In this document: piece after piece, positions 27,435 through 34,663 of the stretch
Layout of the letters: each line of letters starts with the position of its first letter
How positions within the stretch are numbered: position 1 is the first letter of the stretch
Source of the DNA: Trichlorobacter ammonificans
GTDB taxonomy: Bacteria > Desulfobacterota > Desulfuromonadia > Geobacterales > Pseudopelobacteraceae
Reading direction: 5' to 3'
Length of the DNA stretch: 64,000 bases
NCBI RefSeq assembly: GCF_933509905.1
Contig: NZ_OW150024.1
Coordinates: forward strand, 2,964,001-3,028,000
Notes under the pieces: model-generated
What the model saw: only the letters and a program-made list of their open reading frames with translations
Databases searched by the model: none
What the model was told of the DNA's origin: nothing
Position numbers and translations under genes: made by a program

Positions 27435-28068
27435 TTCCCGGATTCTGACGCCGCTTGAGCGGGACGCCCTGCAGGAGATCATGAACATCGGCTTTGGTCG
27501 TGCCGCTGCCGATCTGGCCGATATCCTGGGAATTCATGTCATCCTCTCCATTCCCCATATCGCGGTGATGGCCACCAGCGAGGTCATTGAATATATCCAT
27601 CGGGAAATCCCCGACACCAGCGACATGAGCATGATCACCCAGTTTTTCAGCGGCAAGCTGAATGGCGCCAGCTACTTGGTGGTTCCCCAGGGAGAGGGGC
27701 TCAAGCTGCTGCGCCTGTTCGACGAGGAAGCCAACCTTACCGGCCAGACCCACGATCTTGCCCTGCTGCAACGGGAGACCCTGCTGGAGGTGGGCAACAT
27801 CATCATCGGCGCCTGTGTCGGCAAAATTGCCGAAATGCTGGGCGATACGGTATCCTACGCCCCTCCCCGCTTCTTTGCCCATGAAATGATCTACCACTCG
27901 CTGGAAGAAGGCCTCGGCGGCGACAGCAGCTTCGCACTGCTCTTCAAGACCGTCTTCGCCTTTGAAAACGACAACGTCAACGGCTACCTGTTCCTGGTCA
28001 GCAACCCCAATGTCATGGCGTGGCTGAAGAGCTCCATCGACGCCTACCTGAGCCAGTATGAACAGTGA
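27427..28068 (+). CDS. CheC-type CheY-P phosphatase
   Basis: This 213-residue CheC-family protein has two copies of the active site. The first is D-A-L-Q-E-I-M-N followed after 22 residues by Pro, an exact match to the consensus. The second is E-T-L-L-E-V-G-N, also with Pro after 22 residues; its first position is Glu rather than Ser or Asp. Both catalytic Glu/Asn pairs are kept, so dephosphorylation of the upstream CheY-like protein is expected. It overlaps both neighbours in the operon. Confidence 0.88.
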   Translation: MDDSRILTPLERDALQEIMNIGFGRAAADLADILGIHVILSIPHIAVMATSEVIEYIHREIPDTSDMSMITQFFSGKLNGASYLVVPQGEGLKLLRLFDEEANLTGQTHDLALLQRETLLEVGNIIIGACVGKIAEMLGDTVSYAPPRFFAHEMIYHSLEEGLGGDSSFALLFKTVFAFENDNVNGYLFLVSNPNVMAWLKSSIDAYLSQYEQ

Positions 28069-28984
28069 GTACCGCCAGATATTCGACACCACCAATCAGG
28101 GGCTGGTGGTACTGGACCGCAACCTGACCGTCACCGACTGGAACCGTTGGATGGAAATGCACAGTTCCATCCGCGCCGACGAGATCATCGGGCGACCGCT
28201 GTTTGATTTCTATCCGTCGCTGCAGCACAAGCAAGCCTTTACCCGTGCCGTCAAGTGTGCCTTCAGCTTCGGCTCTTTCGGCTACTTTTCCCAGAAGCTG
28301 CACCACTACCTCTTCCCGATGCGCAACCCCCATGCCGGTATCGAGCTGTTCCCGCGCATGCAGCAGCACTGCACCCTTGGTCCCCTGCGGGACGAGAGCG
28401 GGCAGATCAACTCGCTTTTCATCGCAGTGCAGGATGTTACGGAATTCGTGCTCTACGAGCACCGCCTGATTGAAATGACCAGGGTGGACTCCCTTACCGG
28501 GTTATACAATCGCCGCTTCCTGACCCAGCGGCTGGAAGAGGAGCTGGAGCGGAGCAGACGCCATGGCAACCCGCTCTGCCTGATGCTGATGGATGTCGAT
28601 CATTTCAAACAGATCAACGACAGCCGTGGGCACCTCTGCGGCGATCAGGTGTTGCGCTCCCTGGCGCAAACCCTGCGGGATATGTTCAGAAAAAGCGACA
28701 TACTGGGCCGCTTCGGCGGTGAAGAATTCGTCTGTATTCTGCCCGAAACCACCTTGGAAAAGGCCTGTATCCTGACGGAACGCTGCCGCACCAGCATCGC
28801 CGACATTGAACTGTTCTATCAGAACACGCCGTTCGCCATCACCATCAGCGCCGGCGTCACGGAGTTGACGGTCAACGACTCCGCCGACAGCCTGATCCGG
28901 CGGGCCGACAATGCCATGTACCAGGCCAAGCAGGCCGGCCGCAATCGCTGCATCTGCACGCCTCCCCCCCCACCATCGCCATGA
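28058..28984 (+). CDS. PAS-GGDEF diguanylate cyclase
   Basis: The 308-residue protein has an N-terminal PAS-like sensor (about residues 1-120) and a GGDEF domain (about 140-300) with GGEEF at the active site and an RKSD inhibitory site exactly five residues before it. It should make c-di-GMP and be subject to product inhibition. There is no membrane segment, so the signal is cytoplasmic. It overlaps cheC by 11 bases and cheA by four (ATGA), which argues for a shared function. The C-terminus is a run of prolines. Confidence 0.93.
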   Translation: MNSEYRQIFDTTNQGLVVLDRNLTVTDWNRWMEMHSSIRADEIIGRPLFDFYPSLQHKQAFTRAVKCAFSFGSFGYFSQKLHHYLFPMRNPHAGIELFPRMQQHCTLGPLRDESGQINSLFIAVQDVTEFVLYEHRLIEMTRVDSLTGLYNRRFLTQRLEEELERSRRHGNPLCLMLMDVDHFKQINDSRGHLCGDQVLRSLAQTLRDMFRKSDILGRFGGEEFVCILPETTLEKACILTERCRTSIADIELFYQNTPFAITISAGVTELTVNDSADSLIRRADNAMYQAKQAGRNRCICTPPPPPSP

Positions 28985-30591
28985 CCCGCGAGGAACAGGC
29001 GGAAATTCGCTTTGCCTTTACCCTTGAAACCGCCGAGAATCTGGCGGAGATGGAAGCCGCACTGCTGGCGCTGGAACACCGGCCGGAAATCGGCGACGAC
29101 CTGAACGCCCTCTTCCGGGCCGTTCACACGATCAAGGGCTCCGCCAGTATTGTCGGCGCGGAGGCGGTGGAGCTCTTCTGCCACGATACCGAGCACCTGC
29201 TGTCACGGCTGCGGGAACAGGAGCTGCCGCTCACCCGCGATCTGGTTGCCCTGCTGCTGCAGTGCCACGATCATATCCGCGCTCTGGTCAGCCTCTTCGA
29301 GGCCGATACCCCGACTGTGCCTCCCACCCACGCCCAGCTCCTCTCGCGCATCGCTTCCTGGCTGACCCTTCCCGCCCACGACCCCGCCGACCTGCAGGCG
29401 CGGGAGACGCTCACCCCGCCTGCCACGGACGCGGTTGCGGAGAGCAGCACCGACCGCAGGATCGTCAAAATCGAGTCCGGCAAGCTGGATCAGTTGATCA
29501 ACCTGGTTGTGGAACTGGTTACCGCCAGCTCCGAACTGGAGTCCCATGTCAAGCGCACCGGCGACCCGGCTGCCACCGAGTCGGCAGCGGCCGTTTCCCT
29601 GCTGGTCAAACAGGTGCAGGAACGGGCCATGGTTTTCCGGATGGTGCCGGTGGGGGATCTGTTCCGGCGTTTTCAACGGATGCTGCATGACCTGTCCGCG
29701 GAAACCGGCAAGCAGCTGCGTTTGCGGACTGCGGGCGTGGACACGGAACTGGACAAGGTGCTGGCGGAGAAGATTCGCGAACCGCTGCTCCACCTGGTGC
29801 GCAACGCCGCCGACCACGGGATCGAGTCCCCAGCAGCACGCACTGCCGCCGGCAAACCCCCCTTTGGTACCATCAGCCTGAATGCCTGGCAGGAAGCCGG
29901 CTCCATCGTGATCGAGATTGCGGATGACGGCCAGGGGATCAATCGGGAGAACGTGCTGCAACGAGGGCTGGAGCGGGGACTGATCCGGCCGGGAGATATC
30001 GCCGGCCTTGACCCCCTTTCCCTGATCTTCGAGCCGGGATTCTCGACGCTTGAGCAGGCAACCAAGCTCTCGGGGCGGGGCGTGGGGATGGATGTGGTCA
30101 AGCAGATTGTGGAGGGACTGCGGGGAAAGCTGGAACTTGAGAGCCTCGAAGGGCGCGGCACCACGGTCCGCATCCGCCTGCCTCTCTCCCTGGCCCTGAT
30201 CGATGGCTTCATGGTTGCTGTCGGCGACAGTCTCTTCATCATGCCGATGGAGCTGGTTGACGAGACGCTGGACTTATCCCCCGCCGACCAGCAACGACTG
30301 GCGAGCCGCGGCTACCATGACCTGCGCGGCGCGGCGCTGCCCTGCCTGGACCTGCGGGACGCCCTGCAGATCAGTGTACCGGCTCCGGCATCGCGTTTTG
30401 CCGTGGTGGCCAGAACCGGCACCAAGCGCACCGCCCTGGTGGTGGACCGCCTGGAAGGGGCGCTCAAGGCGGTCATCAAGCCGCTGGGCACCGCCTACCG
30501 GGACGTACGGATCATTTCCGGCGCCACCATCCTGGGAGACGGCTCCATCGCCCTGATTCTGGACATACCGGAGCTGCTGAAAACCGCCTAA
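28981..30591 (+). CDS. CheA-type histidine kinase lacking the P2 domain
   Basis: The 536-residue kinase has an HPt domain with the phosphorylated His49 in AVHTIKGSA, a dimerisation region (about 155-230), a HATPase domain with HLVRNAADHGIE, DDGQGIN and GRGVGMDVV, and a C-terminal CheW-like domain (about 400-530). The linker after HPt (about 105-150) is too short for a P2 CheY-binding domain, so phosphotransfer would rely on direct HPt-receiver contact. No chemoreceptor, CheW, CheR or CheB gene is adjacent. The stop overlaps the stop of the convergent pgm gene. Confidence 0.93.
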   Translation: MTREEQAEIRFAFTLETAENLAEMEAALLALEHRPEIGDDLNALFRAVHTIKGSASIVGAEAVELFCHDTEHLLSRLREQELPLTRDLVALLLQCHDHIRALVSLFEADTPTVPPTHAQLLSRIASWLTLPAHDPADLQARETLTPPATDAVAESSTDRRIVKIESGKLDQLINLVVELVTASSELESHVKRTGDPAATESAAAVSLLVKQVQERAMVFRMVPVGDLFRRFQRMLHDLSAETGKQLRLRTAGVDTELDKVLAEKIREPLLHLVRNAADHGIESPAARTAAGKPPFGTISLNAWQEAGSIVIEIADDGQGINRENVLQRGLERGLIRPGDIAGLDPLSLIFEPGFSTLEQATKLSGRGVGMDVVKQIVEGLRGKLELESLEGRGTTVRIRLPLSLALIDGFMVAVGDSLFIMPMELVDETLDLSPADQQRLASRGYHDLRGAALPCLDLRDALQISVPAPASRFAVVARTGTKRTALVVDRLEGALKAVIKPLGTAYRDVRIISGATILGDGSIALILDIPELLKTA

Positions 30592-31994
30592 ACGTTTGCC
30601 ACCTGCCGTGCCGCCCGCAGCAACTGCTCCACCATCGCCTCGTCTCCCGCCTCGCTGTACAGCCGCAGGACCGGTTCAGTACCGGAGGGGCGGATCAGCA
30701 GCCAGTCGCCGTTGTCGAAGAGGAACTTGAAGCCGTCGCTGAAATTGGTGCCGGTGACGCTACGGCCGGCAAAGTGGGTCGGCGGCTCGCTCCGCAGCCG
30801 CTCCAGCAGCCGCGCCTTAGCCTCCTGCTCGATAGTCAGGTCGATGCGGCGGTAGCGGAACTGGCCGATGTCGGCCATGACCGCCCCCAACTGTTCGCCC
30901 AGCCCCTGACCGGTCACTGCCACTGTTTCCAGCAACAGGAGTCCCATCAGAATACCGTCCCGTTCCGGGATATGGCCGGTGACTCCCAAGCCGCCGGATT
31001 CCTCGCCCCCCATCAGGATCGGGCGTTCCAGCATCAATTCGCAGATATGCTTGAAGCCGATCGGCGTCTCGTACAGCGGCAGCCCGTACCGTTCGGCCAG
31101 CAGGTCGATCATCCGGGTGGAGGAGACGGTCTTCACCACCCCGCCGGAGAGCCCCTTGCGTTCCACCAAATGCTTCAGCAGCAGCGTGAAGATGGCGTGC
31201 GAGGAAAAGAAGGCCCCCCGCTCGTCCACCGCCCCGATCCGGTCGGCATCACCGTCCAGGGCCAAGCCGACCCGGTAGCGGCCCGAGGCAACCAGCCGGG
31301 AGAGCTCTTCCAGGTGCTCGCCGATCGGCTCCGGCGGTTGGCCGCCGAAGCCGGGGTTCTCGTCGCCGTGAATCTCGTCGATGGTCAGCAGGCGGGCCAG
31401 GAAGCCGGAGCCGGCACCGTACATCGGGTCCACCACCGCCGGGATGGCGGCTGCCCTGATCTTCTCCAGGTCGACGCAGCGGGCCAGTTGCCGCAGGTAG
31501 CCGGTGGTCGCATCGAACAGTGCCACCCGCTCTTCCCGGACTGCCCGCTCAAAAGGGATGGCGTGGACCGGACGGCCATGCTCCCGGTTGTAGGCCACGA
31601 TCTGCTCCAGCAGGGCGGTGGTGGTCGGCCGGGCCGAGCCGCCGTACTGCTCCTTGACCTTGAAGCCGTTATAGATCGGCGGATTGTGGCTGGCGGTCAT
31701 CATGATGCCCGCACCGCTACCCTGCTCCTTGACCGCCCAGGAGACCGCCGGCGTCGGGGCATAGCTCTCGGTCAGCAGCACCCGGATATCGTTGCCGGCG
31801 GCGATCTCCGCCACCCGACGGGCAAACTCGGGCGACAGAAAACGGCGGTCGTATCCGACCACCAGTCCCTTGTCCGCCAGCCCCGCGCGGTGGAGCCAGT
31901 CCATGGTGGCCTGGGCCACCAGCGACAGATTGTCAAAGGTGAAATCGCGGGCAATCACGCCCCGCCAGCCATCGGTGCCAAACTTTATCTGCAT
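30588..31994 (-). CDS. Phosphoglucomutase/phosphomannomutase family protein
   Basis: This alpha-D-phosphohexomutase of 468 residues has its catalytic Ser in MTASHNPPIYNGFK, metal site DGDADR, sugar loop GGEESGG and phosphate site RPSGTEP. It should interconvert glucose-1-phosphate and glucose-6-phosphate, though phosphomannomutase or phosphoglucosamine activity is possible. I chose the ATG at 31994 (MQIKFGTDGW) because GGGGAG stands six bases upstream. Together with the phosphorylase gene at 34664 it fits glycogen breakdown. Confidence 0.93.
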   Translation of the reverse strand: MQIKFGTDGWRGVIARDFTFDNLSLVAQATMDWLHRAGLADKGLVVGYDRRFLSPEFARRVAEIAAGNDIRVLLTESYAPTPAVSWAVKEQGSGAGIMMTASHNPPIYNGFKVKEQYGGSARPTTTALLEQIVAYNREHGRPVHAIPFERAVREERVALFDATTGYLRQLARCVDLEKIRAAAIPAVVDPMYGAGSGFLARLLTIDEIHGDENPGFGGQPPEPIGEHLEELSRLVASGRYRVGLALDGDADRIGAVDERGAFFSSHAIFTLLLKHLVERKGLSGGVVKTVSSTRMIDLLAERYGLPLYETPIGFKHICELMLERPILMGGEESGGLGVTGHIPERDGILMGLLLLETVAVTGQGLGEQLGAVMADIGQFRYRRIDLTIEQEAKARLLERLRSEPPTHFAGRSVTGTNFSDGFKFLFDNGDWLLIRPSGTEPVLRLYSEAGDEAMVEQLLRAARQVANV

Positions 31995-32030
31995 GCCTTG
32001 CTCCCCATTATTCATACTGTATTGAAACGT

Positions 32031-32154
32031 AAGGTTGCTCAAAAATGACCGGATCGTCGCACCCGCAGCAAACCCCGCGGAGGCGTAGCAACGCTACGCC
32101 GCACAAAAGGGGTTTGCGGGGACGGCGGCGAGATGGCTGTTTTTGAGCAACCTT
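32031..32154. repeat. 124-bp palindromic element (REP/MITE-like)
   Basis: The element has perfect 15-bp terminal inverted repeats (AAGGTTGCTCAAAAA at 32031-32045, its complement at 32140-32154). Inside is GCAAACCCC paired with GGGGTTTGC (32068-32076, 32109-32117), and at the centre GGCGTAGC paired with GCTACGCC (32082-32089, 32093-32100). The intervening parts also pair imperfectly, so the whole unit can fold as one long cruciform. It fills almost all the space between the flhB-like stop and the pgm start. It has no coding capacity. Confidence 0.8.
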
Positions 32155-32155
32155 T

Positions 32156-32437
32156 CTATGGTTTTTTCCCTTCCATCCTGTACAGCCAGACCAGCACTTC
32201 CGCCACCGCCCGGTACAGTTCCGGGGGGATGTGCTCGTCCAGGTCAACCTGCATCAACAGGGTCACCAGTTCCGGTGACTCATGCACATAGACGCCGGCA
32301 TCGCGGGCACAGGCGATGATCGCCTCCGCCACCACCCCCTTTCCCTTGGCCACCACCACCGGGGCATAGTACCCCTGCTTGTAGGAAAGGGCGGCGGCCA
32401 TCCGCTCGTCCAGCTGCTGCCGCGGCTTACGTGTCAT
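32156..32437 (-). CDS. FlhB-related small protein (FlhB C-terminal domain homologue)
   Basis: The 93-residue protein corresponds to the cytosolic tail of the FlhB/YscU export switch protein, with no membrane part. YAPVVVAKGKG aligns where FlhB has its cleavage region, but the NPTH autocleavage motif itself is not present. PPELYRAVAEVLVWLY is a typical ending. Such stand-alone proteins (often called FlhX or FhlB) commonly sit beside fliK, as here, with an 11-base overlap, and can replace the cleaved FlhB tail in the hook-length switch. Confidence 0.88.
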   Translation of the reverse strand: MTRKPRQQLDERMAAALSYKQGYYAPVVVAKGKGVVAEAIIACARDAGVYVHESPELVTLLMQVDLDEHIPPELYRAVAEVLVWLYRMEGKKP

Positions 32438-34646
32438 GGTGCACCTTCAGCACACCCGTTTCAAGCCCCGCCGCCGTCAGTTGCTCCTGGAGTTCGCCGA
32501 TTCCCTCCTCCAGTACCGCGGCGCTCTCCGGTGACGCCACTGCCAGGCGGGTCGAAACCCGTCCCCCTTCCAGCACGATGGTGGCGCTGACCGTCCCCAG
32601 CTTCGGCAGGGTCAGGGAAAGGGCCGTTTCCCAGCCGGCTTCCCGTTGGTGCCGATCTTCCCGCCCCGACGCTTCGTCGTCGGCACGCTCCCTGACCCGC
32701 CACTCCAGCGGCTGCCCCGGAAACAACTCTCCCTGAAAGAGCAGCTGACCGGTCTGCAGAGTGGCCAACTGTTCCTTGATGATCGGCAGGGTACGAGGGT
32801 CGGACCCGATGTCCGATGCCGAGCCGCTTTTCCCCTTCAGGGCCGCTTCCAGAAGTTCCGGCGTCACCTCCCTGGCCGTCATCCCCTGTTGCTGGACCGC
32901 CACGGTCCGCTGCGGGCTCGATGGGGCAGCTGACGACGGCTGCTGCTGGGGAGGCTGCGGTTGCGGCGACAGTGCGCCCTGGGGTTCCCGCAGCAGGCTC
33001 TCCAGCGGGTAGCTGCCGCTGAACCAGCGGGCCAAGTGGGCCTCGTAGAAAAGACCGCTCTCCCGCAGCCCCCGGCTCAGAGCCTGTTCCAACAGCGCCG
33101 GGTCCGTAGGTGCCCCCTGCAAGAGGGTACGCAGAATGCCCAGGCCGGCTTCCAGCGGTGTGCTGCGGTTCTGCATCCCCAACAGGGTGCTGATCCAGCG
33201 GCCGGTTTCACTTACCAGGGCGTCGCCGGACCTGCCGTGACGCACCAGCAGGAAAGTGGGGGGATCGTTCCCCACGAAAAAGAGGTTGAGGCCGTCACCG
33301 GGGCGCACCCCCTTGGGCAGCAGGACATTCAGCGTCATGTCGGCCAGCTGGATCATGAAACGGCCACCGCCGAGGCTCTGCAGCACCTCGGCCCTGAGCT
33401 GCTGGCCAGGGGCAAAGGGAAGTTCCCGGGGAAGCGTCGGCGGCAGCTCCGGCTCCAGCAGCGCCAGTCGGCTCCCCTGCATCAGCGCCTGGAGCAGGCG
33501 CAGCATTTCGTCCTCGCGTTTGGCCGGCGTCGTTGCCGCTCCCTGCAGGGAACGGGAGGAAAGCCAGGGAGTGGCGCCGTAGATCATCGCCTCGTCCATG
33601 ATGGCCGCCAGGGCCGGCGAACCGGGGGGCAGGCTGCTGATCACCTGCTGCAGACGGGCCATGACCGCCCGCTGTACCTCACCATCACCCTCGCTCTGGG
33701 CCAACATGGTGCTCAACCAGCGGGCGGTGTCGCTGACCACCCCCGGCTGCTCGTGCACCGGTTGTCCCAAGAGGGCAAATACCGGCCTGGGCTGCTGGGT
33801 CACCAGGGCAAACCGCAGAATCTCCCCCGCCGCCACCGGGCGGGGGAGGCGCAGTTCCAGCGTCTCACCGGCCAGTTGCACCAGGGTCCTGCCGTCGGGC
33901 AGGGTCCCCCTGACCAGGGCGGTGGCCTCCTCGCCCGGCTTGAGCGGCAACGGGTGCAGCGGCTGGTTGGAGGCTTCCACCAGGGTGAAACGGGAACGTT
34001 GGGCCAGATTGAGCAACAGCCGCGATGCGGCATCCTCGAACGGCGCCGTCCCTCCGCCCGCTCCTCCCGGCATTCCCCCCTGCTGTCCGGCCAGTTGTTG
34101 TCCGGTCCGACCGGCAGCCTGCTCCGGCAGGCCGCTGGCAGCCGGCACCACCGGTCGGCCGGTGGCCGGATAGGTCAGAAAATCGTCCAGGAAGCCGGCC
34201 ATCACCGAGGATTCGCCACCGGTGCGGCGCAACAGATCGCTGATGCTCTGCAGCGAAGAACGCTGCCGGGGGTCCATGAACTGCTCGTTGGAGATCAAAA
34301 GCGAAAGCAGGCGGGAAGCGTCGGAAAGGCTGACCTGTTGCGTCGCCACCCCGGAGCGGTACATGGCAAAAGTGGGACGGGGATCGCTGGCAATGTAGGT
34401 CAGATCAAGGTTCTGACCGGGTCGGACCTGCAGGGGAAGGTCCAGGGTCACCTGCTGGCCGCCAATCCTGACCGGCACGCGGTTTCCCTGGGCCTGTCCC
34501 AGTACCTCCGCCGTCACCCGTTGTCCGGGGGCCAGACTGAGCGACAGCCCCCCCGGCGCCTCCGACTCTGCGGAAACAAAGGAGAGGTTGGAACTGCGGG
34601 AGAGCAGGTCGTACACCTGCTGCTGAATATCGGGAGCTATGGCCAT
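32427..34646 (-). CDS. fliK: Flagellar hook-length control protein FliK-like
   Basis: The 739-residue protein has a long low-complexity interior rich in Gln, Pro, Gly and Ala and a C-terminal domain (about 640-735) resembling the Flg_hook domain, including LSLTLPKLGTVSATIVLEGG. Repeated segments in the first half (for example LPLQVRPGQNLDL and similar blocks with FALVTQQPRPVFAL) look like duplicated domains. FliK measures hook length and switches export specificity with FlhB, which fits the overlapping flhB-like gene. No other flagellar gene is in the window. Confidence 0.82.
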   Translation of the reverse strand: MAIAPDIQQQVYDLLSRSSNLSFVSAESEAPGGLSLSLAPGQRVTAEVLGQAQGNRVPVRIGGQQVTLDLPLQVRPGQNLDLTYIASDPRPTFAMYRSGVATQQVSLSDASRLLSLLISNEQFMDPRQRSSLQSISDLLRRTGGESSVMAGFLDDFLTYPATGRPVVPAASGLPEQAAGRTGQQLAGQQGGMPGGAGGGTAPFEDAASRLLLNLAQRSRFTLVEASNQPLHPLPLKPGEEATALVRGTLPDGRTLVQLAGETLELRLPRPVAAGEILRFALVTQQPRPVFALLGQPVHEQPGVVSDTARWLSTMLAQSEGDGEVQRAVMARLQQVISSLPPGSPALAAIMDEAMIYGATPWLSSRSLQGAATTPAKREDEMLRLLQALMQGSRLALLEPELPPTLPRELPFAPGQQLRAEVLQSLGGGRFMIQLADMTLNVLLPKGVRPGDGLNLFFVGNDPPTFLLVRHGRSGDALVSETGRWISTLLGMQNRSTPLEAGLGILRTLLQGAPTDPALLEQALSRGLRESGLFYEAHLARWFSGSYPLESLLREPQGALSPQPQPPQQQPSSAAPSSPQRTVAVQQQGMTAREVTPELLEAALKGKSGSASDIGSDPRTLPIIKEQLATLQTGQLLFQGELFPGQPLEWRVRERADDEASGREDRHQREAGWETALSLTLPKLGTVSATIVLEGGRVSTRLAVASPESAAVLEEGIGELQEQLTAAGLETGVLKVHHDT

Positions 34647-34663
34647 GGACTATCTATCGTCAG

